64,000 nucleotides of DNA from JBFWVD01 sp050246915 (lineage in GTDB: Bacteria > Actinomycetota > Acidimicrobiia > Acidimicrobiales > Ilumatobacteraceae), in contig JBFWVD010000015.1 of assembly GCA_050246915.1 (NCBI GenBank), forward strand, positions 22,378-86,377, in the 5' to 3' direction. Numbering within the stretch: position 1 is the first letter of the stretch; every line of letters begins with the position of its first letter. The notes beneath the pieces were generated by a model. It was not told where the DNA came from and did not search any database. It saw only the letters and a program-made list of their open reading frames with translations. Positions 49,458 through 58,070 of the stretch are shown piece after piece. The translations under genes were made by a program, and so were the position numbers.

Positions 49458-52319
49458 ATGTCGATCGCACCGGAGCGCACAGGGATCGGGATTCATCGTT
49501 TTTTCACGACCCCAGGTGTGCACCCGTACGAGGAAGTGGTGTGGGAGCGCCGGGATGCCCGGATCAGCAACTACAAGGACGGATCGGTTGCCTTCGAGCA
49601 ACTCGATGTCGAGTTTCCTGTGGGTTGGTCGCTCAACGCCACCAACATCGTCGCCCAGAAGTACTTCCGGGGAACGATGGGCACCGACGAGCGTGAGCGC
49701 TCGCTCAAGCAGGTCGTCGATCGCGTCGCCGACACCATCACCACCTGGGGCATCGAGGGTGGCTACTTCGTCGATCCGAATGAGGCCGAGAACTTCCGCA
49801 ACGAGTTGAAGTTCCTCCTCGTCACGCAGCGGGCGGCGTTCAACTCGCCCGTGTGGTTCAACATCGGCGTCAAGGGTGTCCCGCAGCAAGCCAGCGCCTG
49901 CTTCATCTTGTCGGTCGACGACAAGATGGACTCCATCCTCAACTGGTACGTCGAGGAAGGCACCATCTTCAAGGGCGGCTCGGGTTCGGGCATCAACCTG
50001 TCCAAGATCCGTTCCAGCCACGAGTTGCTCAAAGGTGGCGGCACGGCGTCCGGCCCGGTCAGCTTCATGCGAGGGGCCGACGCATCGGCGGGCACCATCA
50101 AGTCGGGCGGCAAGACCCGCCGCGCCGCCAAGATGGTGATCCTCAACGTCGATCATCCCGACGTCGAGGAGTTCATCTGGTGCAAGTCCAAGGAAGAGCG
50201 CAAGGCACGCGCGCTGCGCGACGCCGGCTTCGACATGGACCTCGACGGCGCCGACTCGTTCTCGATCCAGTACCAGAACGCCAACAACTCGGTGCGTGTC
50301 ACCGACGAGTTCATGCAGGCCGTCGAGGCGGATGAGGACTGGCATCTGCGAGCGGTCATCACCGGCGAGATCATCAAGACCGTGCGGGCCCGCGATCTGT
50401 TCCGCCAGATCTCGCAGGCGGCATGGGAGTGCGCCGACCCCGGCATGCAGTTCGACACCACGATCAACCGCTGGCACACCGCGGCCAACACCGGTCGCAT
50501 CAACGGCTCGAACCCGTGCAGCGAGTACATGCACCTCGACAACTCGGCCTGCAACCTCGCATCCATCAACCTGCTGCGTTATCTCAACGACGACGATCGC
50601 TTCGACGTCGAGGCGTTCAAGCACACCGTTGGTGTGATGTTCACCGCGCAGGAGATCCTCGTCGGTCGTGCCGACTACCCGACCGCGTCGATCGGCGAGA
50701 CCAGCCGCAAGTTCCGCCAGCTCGGCATCGGTTACGCCAACCTCGGTGCGTTGCTCATGGCGCTCGGCCTGCCGTACGACTCCGATGACGGGCGTGCGCT
50801 CGCCGCCGCCATCACCTCGGTGATGACCGGCCACAGCTACGCCACCAGCGCCAAGACGGCCGGTCGAATGGGCCCGTTCGCCGGCTTCGCCGAGAACGAG
50901 GAGCACATGCTGCGCGTGTTGCGCATGCATCGTGAAGCGGCCTACGAGCTCGAGTCGGACGGCGTGCCCGCCGAGTTGCTCGAAGCTGCCCGCAGCGTGT
51001 GGGAAGACGCCGTGTCCGGTGGCGAGGAGTTCGGTGTCCGCAACAGCCAGGCCTCGGTGCTGGCCCCCACGGGGACCATCGGCCTCATGATGGATTGCGA
51101 CACCACCGGCATCGAGCCCGATCTCGGCCTGGTGAAGTTCAAGAAGCTCGTCGGTGGCGGCAACATGAGCATCGTCAACCAGACGGTGCCCCGTGCGCTG
51201 CGTCGCCTCGGCTACAGCCCGGCGCAGATCGACGACATCGTGCGCTACATCGACGTGAACAAGTCCATCGTCGGTGCACCGCATCTGTCGGCCGAGCATC
51301 TCCCGGTGTTCGCCTGCTCCATGGGTGACAACGTCATCCACTACCTCGGTCACGTGAAGATGATGGGCGCGGTGCAGCCGTTCATCTCCGGCGCCATCTC
51401 CAAGACGGTGAACATGCCGGAGGAGGCGACGCTCGAAGAGGTCGAGGCGCTGCACCTCGAGAGCTGGAAGCTCGGTCTCAAGGCCGTTGCCATCTACCGC
51501 GACAACTGCAAGGTCGGCCAGCCGCTGTCCACCGCCAAGAAGGACGGCCCCGCCGAAGCGTCGGCTCCGGTCGCGCAGGCGCCCCAGGTCGTCACGCAGG
51601 TGATCGAGAAGATCGTCGAGAAGATCGTGCACAAGCCGGTGCGCGAGAAGCTCGCCCGTAGCCGTCGCAGCCGCACCTTCGAGTTCCGCGTCGCCGACTG
51701 CAAGGGTTTCGTGACGGTCGGCGAGTACGCCGATGGTCGTCCCGGTGAGCTGTTCATCCGGGTCTCCAAGCAGGGCTCGACGCTCGCGGGCATCATGGAC
51801 GCCTTCGCCATCTCCGTGAGCCACGGTCTGCAATACGGCGTGCCGCTGCGGGCGTTCGTCGCGGCCTACACCAACATGCGCTTCGAGCCGGCCGGTATGA
51901 CCGACGATCCGGACATCCGGTTCGCCTCGTCGATCATGGACTATCTGTTCCGTCGCCTCGCTCTCGAGTACATGACCTTCGACGAGCGCGCCGAGCTGGG
52001 CATCTTGTCGATCGACGAGCGCATGGAGCCGACGCTGCCGGGCATCGAGGAGTCGACCATCGAGACGCACCAGGGCCACGATGTGGTGCCCGACCCCAAG
52101 TCCATCCCGTCTGCGGCCGAGCTGTCGGAGCAGATGCAAGCCGGGCTGTTCGACACGCCCGTGGACATCACACCCGCACCGGCCGCACCGAGCGCGCCCA
52201 AGCTCATCTCACGGACCAACGCCGATGCGCCGATGTGCATGCAGTGCGGTGTGCAGATGGTGCGGGCCGGTTCGTGCCACGCCTGCCCGAGCTGTGGGAG
52301 CACCAGCGGCTGCAGCTGA
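49458..52319 (+). CDS. nrdJ: Vitamin B12-dependent (class II) ribonucleotide reductase
   Basis: Reduces ribonucleotides to deoxyribonucleotides using adenosylcobalamin. 953 residues. Active-site features: AFNSPVWFNIGVKG, SACFILSVDD (first redox Cys), GTIFKGGSGSGINLSKIRSS, NPCSEYMHLDNSACNLASIN (the N-x-C-x-E radical/catalytic motif), LAPTGTIGLMMDCDTTGIEP, and a C-terminal CMQCGVQMVRAGSCHACPSC zinc/redox tail. GAGGGAG lies before ATG 49458. It is the only RNR in the window; NrdR and a matching operator are close by. Length fits the long actinobacterial NrdJ. Confidence 0.96.
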   Translation: MSIAPERTGIGIHRFFTTPGVHPYEEVVWERRDARISNYKDGSVAFEQLDVEFPVGWSLNATNIVAQKYFRGTMGTDERERSLKQVVDRVADTITTWGIEGGYFVDPNEAENFRNELKFLLVTQRAAFNSPVWFNIGVKGVPQQASACFILSVDDKMDSILNWYVEEGTIFKGGSGSGINLSKIRSSHELLKGGGTASGPVSFMRGADASAGTIKSGGKTRRAAKMVILNVDHPDVEEFIWCKSKEERKARALRDAGFDMDLDGADSFSIQYQNANNSVRVTDEFMQAVEADEDWHLRAVITGEIIKTVRARDLFRQISQAAWECADPGMQFDTTINRWHTAANTGRINGSNPCSEYMHLDNSACNLASINLLRYLNDDDRFDVEAFKHTVGVMFTAQEILVGRADYPTASIGETSRKFRQLGIGYANLGALLMALGLPYDSDDGRALAAAITSVMTGHSYATSAKTAGRMGPFAGFAENEEHMLRVLRMHREAAYELESDGVPAELLEAARSVWEDAVSGGEEFGVRNSQASVLAPTGTIGLMMDCDTTGIEPDLGLVKFKKLVGGGNMSIVNQTVPRALRRLGYSPAQIDDIVRYIDVNKSIVGAPHLSAEHLPVFACSMGDNVIHYLGHVKMMGAVQPFISGAISKTVNMPEEATLEEVEALHLESWKLGLKAVAIYRDNCKVGQPLSTAKKDGPAEASAPVAQAPQVVTQVIEKIVEKIVHKPVREKLARSRRSRTFEFRVADCKGFVTVGEYADGRPGELFIRVSKQGSTLAGIMDAFAISVSHGLQYGVPLRAFVAAYTNMRFEPAGMTDDPDIRFASSIMDYLFRRLALEYMTFDERAELGILSIDERMEPTLPGIEESTIETHQGHDVVPDPKSIPSAAELSEQMQAGLFDTPVDITPAPAAPSAPKLISRTNADAPMCMQCGVQMVRAGSCHACPSCGSTSGCS

Positions 52320-52396
52320 CCCGAGCGCTGAGCACCTGAGCGCACGGTCCCCGGGTCCCCGGGCGGGCCCCGAGCCCCGAACCCCAGCCCAGCCTC

Positions 52397-52424
52397 CAGC
52401 CTCCGGCCCCCAGCCTCCGGCCCC
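52397..52424 (+). repeat. Direct 14-bp repeat in C-rich spacer
   Basis: CAGCCTCCGGCCCC occurs twice in tandem within a C-rich, low-complexity stretch (52350-52440) after nrdJ, with further partial copies (CCCAGCCCAGCC). No gene is seen. Confidence 0.8.
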
Positions 52425-52445
52425 CAGCCCAGCCCCCAGCGAAGT

Positions 52446-52484
52446 TTCGAAGGTTGTGATCGCTCAGCGATCACAACCTTCGAA
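52446..52484. repeat. 39-bp perfect palindrome, dispersed-repeat copy 1
   Basis: TTCGAAGGTTGTGATCGCT (52446-52464), one C, then its exact reverse complement (52466-52484), followed by CCGTTTT. As RNA it would be a very stable hairpin and may terminate nrdJ transcription. A second element of the same length at 57986-58024 matches at 32 of 39 positions, so it appears to be a repeat family rather than a one-off terminator. Confidence 0.85.
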
Positions 52485-52490
52485 CCGTTT

Positions 52491-52523
52491 TCGGGTCAGG
52501 TCGGGTCAGGTTGGGTCGGGTCG
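52491..52523 (+). repeat. Three 10-bp tandem repeats
   Basis: TCGGGTCAGG, TCGGGTCAGG, TTGGGTCGGG and a trailing TCG run head to tail directly after the palindrome. G-rich, slippage-prone, no gene. Confidence 0.8.
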
Positions 52524-52586
52524 TGGACGCGATGTGACCAAGAAGCCGCTCGCTCACGTCGCGTCGCACATGAGTAGGTTCAGCAC

Positions 52587-53069
52587 ATGACGGCGCACGA
52601 ACCGGGGCAGGTGGATGGGGCCGTCATCGTCGTTGACCACCGCGACCGGCAGATCGCCGAGCGACTCGCGGAGATCCAACGCGCGGCGTATCGACTCGAG
52701 GCCGATCTCATCGACTTCGACGCAATACCGGGGCTCACGGCAACGGCGGAATCGGTGGCGGCTGTCGACGACGTGCGATGGCTCGCTCGGGTCGTGGACG
52801 GGCGCATCGTCGGCGCGCTTTGCGAGGAGCGTCACGGTGACGTGGTCGAGATTGCTGTGCTGGTCGTCGATCCTGCACATCACCGCGCCGGGCACGGTCG
52901 AGCGCTGCTCGACGCGTGCGTCGCTCAGAGCGAAGTGATGCGATGGATTGTCGGTACCGGCGCCGCGAACACGCCGGCAATAGCGCTGTATCGCTCGATG
53001 GGGTTCGAACACATCGAGACCGACTCGACCGTCGTCCCCTACGCCCGCTTCGGTCGGGTCGCGCGGTGA
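52587..53069 (+). CDS. GNAT-family N-acetyltransferase
   Basis: A 160-residue GCN5-related acetyltransferase. The acetyl-CoA loop is LVVDPAHHRAGHGRALLDAC (Q/RxxGxG/A variant RAGHGRA), followed by NTPAIALYRSMGFEHIETD, the usual alpha4-beta7 motif. Substrate unknown (small molecule or peptide N-terminus). TAGGTT lies exactly six nt before ATG 52587, so the mRNA is likely leaderless. Confidence 0.9.
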   Translation: MTAHEPGQVDGAVIVVDHRDRQIAERLAEIQRAAYRLEADLIDFDAIPGLTATAESVAAVDDVRWLARVVDGRIVGALCEERHGDVVEIAVLVVDPAHHRAGHGRALLDACVAQSEVMRWIVGTGAANTPAIALYRSMGFEHIETDSTVVPYARFGRVAR

Positions 53070-53118
53070 TTATGCGTCGTCGTCGGGGGTCGTGGATGCG
53101 GCGAACAGCCGACCTCGG

Positions 53119-53940
53119 TCAGCCTTCGCCGATGGCGCTCAGCACCGACGTGTCCGGGATGCCCAGTTTTGCGGTGAAGCCGCCGTCGATCGGGAGCAGA
53201 ACGCCGTTGACATACTCACCCATGTCCGACGACAGGTACACCGCGCCGTTGGCGATGTCGCGTGGGCTGCCGAGGCGGGCGTGCGGGATCTGACGTTTGA
53301 TGCCCTCGATGAACGCGGGGGTGTTGACCATCTTGGTGATGATCTCGCCGCCGGTCGGCGTGAACCCGACGATGATGGCATTGGAGCGGACGCCTTCTGG
53401 GCCGTAGTCGACGGCCATCTGTCGAGTGAGCGAGTTCACTGCACCCTTCGAGGCTTGATACGACGGCCGACCGTTGATGGCGCGGATGCTCGATGCCGCA
53501 GAGATGTTGACGATGGATCCGTTGCGCGCGGCGCGCATGTGCGGCAGGGCGTGGCGTGAGGTGTAGAGAACGCCGTGCACCGCGACCTTCCACACGTAAT
53601 CGAAGTTCTCGTCGGTGATGTCGGCGACGGTGTTGTCCCCACCTCCGGGCCTGCTCACATCGGTGGCTGCCGCGTTGTTGACCACTGTGGTGATGGAGCC
53701 GTAGGTGTCAACCGTGGTTGCCACAGCACGCTTCATGTCCTCGTCCACGGTCACGTCACCACGAGCAAACGTGACATCGAAGCCCGCGGCGCGCCACTTC
53801 TCCTCCAGCGGACGCCCCTTGTCGTCGCTTCGTCCGGTGAACACGACCTTGGCGCCCTCTTCGGCCATGCGTTCCACGATGACCGAACCGATGCCGTACG
53901 TGGCCCCGGTGACCAATGCGACTTTCCCTTGCAACAACAT
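53119..53940 (-). CDS. Short-chain dehydrogenase/reductase (SDR)
   Basis: A 273-residue classical SDR: TGATYGIGSVI cofactor loop, NNAAATD, NISAASS (Ser), SYQASKGAVN (YxxxK) and a C-terminal VYLSSDMGEYVNGVLLPIDG typical of beta-ketoacyl/alcohol dehydrogenase-like SDRs. FTGRSDDKGR after strand 2 suggests NADP preference. It starts inside the stop of the upstream NAD-dependent epimerase-like gene (TGATG on the minus strand), so the two are one operon. Confidence 0.92.
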   Translation of the reverse strand: MLLQGKVALVTGATYGIGSVIVERMAEEGAKVVFTGRSDDKGRPLEEKWRAAGFDVTFARGDVTVDEDMKRAVATTVDTYGSITTVVNNAAATDVSRPGGGDNTVADITDENFDYVWKVAVHGVLYTSRHALPHMRAARNGSIVNISAASSIRAINGRPSYQASKGAVNSLTRQMAVDYGPEGVRSNAIIVGFTPTGGEIITKMVNTPAFIEGIKRQIPHARLGSPRDIANGAVYLSSDMGEYVNGVLLPIDGGFTAKLGIPDTSVLSAIGEG

Positions 53941-54911
53941 CACGATGCTCCCTTGCTCATATCGATGGCGAGTTCCTTGAAACGCGCGTGGACGTCCACC
54001 TTGCACGGTCCGGTGATGGACCGGCGACGGGTCGGATCCGATTTCGTACCTGCAGGCGCCCCGGGCACCTTGACCACATTGACCGTGCCGGGGTGCCCCG
54101 ACACCTCGCTGGCCACCGACACCCACTGCTGGACGGTCATGTCTTCGTCCCCACACCAGTTGGTGATGGTGGCTGGCACGCTGGCCGCGTCGAGCAGCGG
54201 CTCGAGTTGCCACGCCATGTCGTCGGCGTGGATCGGCGTATGGAGGTTGGGATCCGATGGTGCGGTCACGTCACGACCGGCGAGCACCTCGGTCACCGTC
54301 ATCCCGGGGAACGACAGTCGATCGCCGACGAACGTATTGAGCCGCGTGATGACCACCGGGAGATCGAAGGCCCGGGCGCAATAGCGGGCCACCGCTTCGA
54401 CCCCGCTCTTGGACGCTGGGCTGGTCGGCGCGTACGCCGTTGAGCCGCGTCCGATGGGATCGGTCTCGCTGTACGCGTGATACGGGTCCTCGTTGGGGCT
54501 GTAGATGCCCATGCCCGACATCACCAAGGCCGCCTTGGCCTTGCGGCAGTGCTGCAACAACAGCCCGGGGCCTTCCACGTTGGTGCGCAACGCTTGCTCG
54601 AGATGCACCAGGTCGGCACGCATCCACGACAGGTGCAAGAGGTAGGTGAAGTCGTCGGGCAGATCGCTGAAGTCCCCGTCACCGATGTCGATGGCGCGGG
54701 TTGTCACTCCTGCCGCGGTCAGCTCTTCGCGCGAAGTGAGGCCGCGGTCGGCCGGGGCGCTGAACGTCTTCGGGTTCCAGTCCTCGATCTCGCGACTGTC
54801 GGCGAAGCGGGCGATTCCCCACACTTCGTTGTTCTTGGCGAGCATGTGGGCCAACGGTTTGGCCACCATTCCGCTCACCCCGGTGATGAGGATCTTCTCG
54901 TCGCTCAGCAT
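53940..54911 (-). CDS. NAD-dependent epimerase/dehydratase-like protein (extended SDR), atypical active site
   Basis: A 323-residue extended SDR. ILITGVSGMVAKPLAHMLA is the Rossmann glycine loop; HLSWMRADLVHLEQALRTNV and MSGMGIYSP follow the family course. Where the catalytic YxxxK is expected the sequence reads SPASKSGVEA, i.e. Ser in place of Tyr, so it may not be a standard epimerase. Downstream strand VVITRLNTFVG is normal. Frame is open upstream of ATG 54911 through a decayed coding stretch (see 54916-55127). Operon with the SDR at 53119. Confidence 0.85.
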   Translation of the reverse strand: MLSDEKILITGVSGMVAKPLAHMLAKNNEVWGIARFADSREIEDWNPKTFSAPADRGLTSREELTAAGVTTRAIDIGDGDFSDLPDDFTYLLHLSWMRADLVHLEQALRTNVEGPGLLLQHCRKAKAALVMSGMGIYSPNEDPYHAYSETDPIGRGSTAYAPTSPASKSGVEAVARYCARAFDLPVVITRLNTFVGDRLSFPGMTVTEVLAGRDVTAPSDPNLHTPIHADDMAWQLEPLLDAASVPATITNWCGDEDMTVQQWVSVASEVSGHPGTVNVVKVPGAPAGTKSDPTRRRSITGPCKVDVHARFKELAIDMSKGAS

Positions 54912-54915
54912 GTCG

Positions 54916-55127
54916 TCAATCTCGCTTGCTCTCGATGGGCACGTCGAAGCGCTCGATGTAGAAGGCGAACCGGCGACTGAGCCGTCAACGGTGAGGCCGA
55001 ACTGTTCGGGGGTGTCGCGGTTCTCGCCGTGCTTGTTGCGTGGGTTGTCGTGCTGGACCCCCCAGTGCGATCCAGCAACACTCGCCCCGGCGAACCGTAG
55101 CGCGCGGTCAGAATACTGATCAAGTGG
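54916..55127 (-). pseudogene. Frameshifted gene remnant
   Basis: Between the epimerase-like gene and the TetR gene the minus strand encodes a protein-like segment (RFAGASVAGSHWGVQHDNPR, NKHGENRDTPEQFGLTVDG) in the epimerase frame but with no start codon, and then, one frame over, RRFAFYIERFDVPIESKRD ending at TGA 54918-54916. Both stretches show the strong G/C third-position bias of real genes. A single indel near 54985-54995 would join them. Either a decayed gene or a sequencing indel; the missing start favours decay. Family not recognised. Confidence 0.5.
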
Positions 55128-55175
55128 TCAGGCGACTGTCCGTATGTTCAGAGGTCGGTCCGCGACGGGTATCGT
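55116..55175 (+). promoter_or_regulatory. TetR promoter and candidate operator
   Basis: TTCAGA (55147-55152), 17-nt spacer, TATCGT (55170-55175), seven nt before GTG 55183. Upstream, CTGATCA-AG-TGGTCAG (55116-55131) is an inverted repeat with one mismatch, and a leftward TATTCT overlaps this area, so one operator could control the TetR gene and the divergent SDR operon. Confidence 0.55.
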
Positions 55176-55182
55176 GTGGTCC

Positions 55183-55812
55183 GTGGCGATTCCCCGACCC
55201 GCTGATGAGGTCACCGCTCGGGCGCGGATTCGTGATGCTGCGTTCCAACTCGTCGCCGAACGCGGAGTGCAGGGCGCCACGCTGCGGGCCATCGCCGAGA
55301 TCGCTGGGGTGTCGTCGGCCCTCGTCGTACACCACTACGGCTCCAAGCAAGGTGTGCTCGACGAGGTCGGTGCCTGGGTGCTCGAGATCCTCGACACCGC
55401 CGTCGACCTGGTCGACGATGACACCGAGACGGCCAACGCCGAGCGGATGGAGGCGTACGCGCGCTTGTTCCTCGATGTGCCACATCTGGCGGGCTACGTG
55501 CGCCGTATGGTCCTCGACGATTCCGACAGTGGCGTGCTGTGGTTCGAGTCGATGGTGGACAACACCGTGCAGTTGCTGCGGCGCCGCGAGGCGCTCGGCA
55601 AGGCGCGCAGGTCGAGCGATGTCAGGGCCGAGGCATTGCTCCTCAACGTGATGGGGCTCGGCCCGATCTTGTTGCCCCGCCACCTCATGCACATCTTCGG
55701 TGACACCACCATGGACGTCGCGACACAGCGGTGGAACAAGGCCGCATCGGAGTTGTTCGGCTCGGCCTTGTACCCCGCGTCGAAGCGGCGGGCCGCCAGC
55801 CGTTTGGGCTGA
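55183..55812 (+). CDS. TetR-family transcriptional regulator
   Basis: A 209-residue TetR protein: HTH GVQGATLRAIAEIAGVSSAL then VVHHYGSKQGVLDEV (the HxYGSK signature). C-terminal ligand domain helical. GTG 55183 is set by the promoter seven nt upstream and begins VAIPRPADEVTARARIRDAA, the expected first helix; an ATG at 55144 would lie in the promoter. The acyl-CoA ligase gene starts 30 nt after its stop on the same strand; the SDR operon is divergent. Confidence 0.88.
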   Translation: MAIPRPADEVTARARIRDAAFQLVAERGVQGATLRAIAEIAGVSSALVVHHYGSKQGVLDEVGAWVLEILDTAVDLVDDDTETANAERMEAYARLFLDVPHLAGYVRRMVLDDSDSGVLWFESMVDNTVQLLRRREALGKARRSSDVRAEALLLNVMGLGPILLPRHLMHIFGDTTMDVATQRWNKAASELFGSALYPASKRRAASRLG

Positions 55813-55842
55813 GCGGGGCCTTGGGGTTCTAACGTCGTCGGC

Positions 55843-57411
55843 GTGTCCGACACCACGCCACGCGTTCTGAACCCCTACATCACCGCCGGAACCCTCTGGT
55901 CGCTCCTGGCCAAGCGAGCAGCCTTGAACCCGGACAAGATGCTGTTCTGCGACGAGCGCGATCGCAGCTTCACGTACGCACAGTTCACCGCGTGGTGCGA
56001 GCGGGTTGCGGCCGGGCTCCATGGCCAGGGGATCGGGAACTTGAGCCGGGTCAGCTGGCAGTTGCCGACGCGCATCGAGACGATCGTGTTCTCGATGGCC
56101 CTGTCGCGGCTCGGCGTCGTGCAGAACCCCATCATTCATCTCTATCGGGGTCATGAGGTCGGCTCGCTCCTCGACGTCACCAACGCCGAGGTCTTCGCGG
56201 TGCAGGGCGTGTGGAAGAACTTCGACTACGCCGCCATGGCCAACGAGCTCACGGCCAAGCTCAACCATGACTGCCGGGTGATGGTGCTCGACGACGGCCT
56301 CCCCGAGGGTGATCCATCCACGCTCCCACCGATACCCACCGATGGCGACACCATCCGGTGGATCTACGCCACCTCCGGCACCACGTCGGTCCCCAAGGCG
56401 GTGTTGCACACCGATGGCACGCTCATGGCCGGCGGCGAGGGATTGGCGCGGGCCTACAACCCGGCGCCCGACGAGATCGTGTGCATCTTCTTCCCCTACG
56501 CCCACATCGGGGGGCCGGACCAGTTGGTGATCATGCTCGAGTACGGCCTCTCGGCGATCTTGATGGAGGCGTTCCTCCCTGCCGATGCCGTCGCGCTCAT
56601 GAACAAGTGGGGTGCGACACAGAGCGGAGGGAGCACTGCCTTCTACCAAGCGTTCGTGGCCGAGCAATTGAAGTCGCCGGGCGCCAAGATCGTTCCCACA
56701 CTGCGGGCGTTGTGCGGGGGCGGCGCACCCAAGCCGCCGGAGGTCTTCTGGCAGGTGCGCGAGGTGCTCGACGTCGACGTGTACCACGGCTTCGGCATGA
56801 CCGAATGTCCGTCGATGGCATCGAACGGTAGCGGCGACAGCGACGAGCAGATGGCCAACACCGACGGTGCCCCAGTCGTCGGATGCGAGATCGAGATCCG
56901 TGATGACGATCGCCGGCCGTTGCCGGCCAACACTGTCGGAGAGATCTGGGTGCGCGGACCCATGGTTTGCAAGGGCTACCTCGACCCGGCGGCCACCGCC
57001 GCGGCGTTCGACGAGACCGGGTTCTTCCACACCGGCGACCGTGGTCTGTTGCGCGACGACGGCCGCATCGTGCTCACGGGACGATCCAAGGACATGATCA
57101 TCCGCAAGGGCGAGAACATCAGCCCGCGCGAAATCGAAGACGTGCTCATCACCCATCCCAAAGTCGCAGCGGTCGCCGTCATCGGCATCCGAGACGTCGA
57201 TCGTGGAGAGCGGGTGTGCGCGGTGGTCGAGCTGGCAGCGGGCGCCGATCCCATCACCCTCGACGAGGTCACCGAGGTGTGCACCGCGGGTGGGTTGATG
57301 CGGCAGAAGCACCCGGAACAGTTGGAGATCGTTGCCGCCTTGCCGCGTAACCCGACGATGAAGATCTTGAAGACCGAGCTGCGCAAGATGTTCGATCCGA
57401 CGCAGCAGTAG
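55843..57411 (+). CDS. AMP-dependent acyl-CoA synthetase/ligase
   Basis: A 522-residue ANL ligase: YATSGTTSVPKAVLHTDG (P-loop region), YHGFGMTECPS (A5), HTGDRGLLRDDGRIVLTG, RSKDMIIRKGENISPREIED (hinge) and PRNPTMKILKTELRK (catalytic Lys). It resembles cyclohexanecarboxylate/short- and medium-chain acid CoA ligases more than the synthetase at 7928. GTG 55843 has TAACGT seven nt upstream. Grouped with a TetR gene and a divergent SDR operon, it suggests a regulated catabolic or secondary pathway; substrate unknown. Confidence 0.92.
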   Translation: MSDTTPRVLNPYITAGTLWSLLAKRAALNPDKMLFCDERDRSFTYAQFTAWCERVAAGLHGQGIGNLSRVSWQLPTRIETIVFSMALSRLGVVQNPIIHLYRGHEVGSLLDVTNAEVFAVQGVWKNFDYAAMANELTAKLNHDCRVMVLDDGLPEGDPSTLPPIPTDGDTIRWIYATSGTTSVPKAVLHTDGTLMAGGEGLARAYNPAPDEIVCIFFPYAHIGGPDQLVIMLEYGLSAILMEAFLPADAVALMNKWGATQSGGSTAFYQAFVAEQLKSPGAKIVPTLRALCGGGAPKPPEVFWQVREVLDVDVYHGFGMTECPSMASNGSGDSDEQMANTDGAPVVGCEIEIRDDDRRPLPANTVGEIWVRGPMVCKGYLDPAATAAAFDETGFFHTGDRGLLRDDGRIVLTGRSKDMIIRKGENISPREIEDVLITHPKVAAVAVIGIRDVDRGERVCAVVELAAGADPITLDEVTEVCTAGGLMRQKHPEQLEIVAALPRNPTMKILKTELRKMFDPTQQ

Positions 57412-57413
57412 TC

Positions 57414-57429
57414 GTCAATGTAGATTGAC
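57414..57429. promoter_or_regulatory. Small inverted repeat after acyl-CoA ligase
   Basis: GTCAAT-GTAG-ATTGAC, perfect 6-bp arms two bases after the ligase stop. It could be a regulator site or a weak hairpin; no T run follows. Confidence 0.4.
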
Positions 57430-57524
57430 ATGACGGAGCGCGCCAGGAGAGCAACTGCGAAGCTTGAAACACCGGAGGTGGAGGCACCCGAGCCTCACCA
57501 ACGCTTGCCCCGTACGTTGTCGCT

Positions 57525-57884
57525 ATGGGCGATCATCGGTTGAAGCACGGCATGGTGTGGGAGCGGTTCCGCGTTGGGGCCACTGGATGGTTCATCTGCA
57601 CAGGCTTGCTCGCCATGGCATGGGTGTTGGTTCGGCGATCGTCGACGCACGTGTCGAACGAAGCGCTGGCGGACCTGGGCATCGTGGTGGGTCTCTCTGT
57701 CGCCGTCGCCCTCCATCACCTGTGGCGCGGATCTGGTCGACTCACCGGTTTCGTGCTGTCCGGAACGTGGATCTGGGTCGCCGTTCACCTGTGGGCTGAC
57801 GCTGCCGTCGGAACGAACGTACCCACCGGCCTTCTCGGTGCGATCGTCCTCATGCCGACAGCCGCCATGATCATCGGACCGTAG
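57525..57884 (+). CDS. Small multi-span membrane protein
   Basis: A 119-residue protein with about four membrane helices (WFICTGLLAMAWVLVRR, LADLGIVVGLSVAVALHHLW, GFVLSGTWIWVAVHLWADAA, GLLGAIVLMPTAAMIIGP). No family recognised. TACGTT six nt before ATG 57525 gives a clean leaderless start, which supports the gene being real. Confidence 0.75.
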   Translation: MGDHRLKHGMVWERFRVGATGWFICTGLLAMAWVLVRRSSTHVSNEALADLGIVVGLSVAVALHHLWRGSGRLTGFVLSGTWIWVAVHLWADAAVGTNVPTGLLGAIVLMPTAAMIIGP

Positions 57885-57985
57885 GGTCATCGGGGTTGAC
57901 GCTCGGTGAGGTCATGCTGCGCCTGCGGCAGCGCCGACGGCCGATTCGACAGGCGCGCTCATCCAGCCGTGAACACCCGCGATCG

Positions 57986-58024
57986 TTCGTAGGTTGTGGT
58001 CGCTGACCGATCACAACACACGAA
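57986..58024. repeat. 39-bp imperfect palindrome, dispersed-repeat copy 2
   Basis: TTCGTAGGTTGTGGTCG, CTGA-type centre, then CGATCACAACACACGAA, in the gap between two convergent genes. Same length as the element at 52446-52484 and identical at 32 of 39 positions, but with several mismatches between arms. It may also act as a bidirectional terminator. Confidence 0.75.
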
Positions 58025-58070
58025 ACTCTTGCGGCCGAGCCGCCGTGCGGGCCGTTTCTGGTGATCGATC

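Noticed and set aside
49176..52139. 987-codon minus-strand frame antisense to nrdJ
   Set aside because: A shadow of the nrdJ reading frame; nrdJ motifs on the plus strand are unambiguous.
55120..57312. 730-codon minus-strand frame antisense to TetR and ligase genes
   Set aside because: Spans two real plus-strand genes and their gap, has no motifs, and composition is typical of antisense frames.
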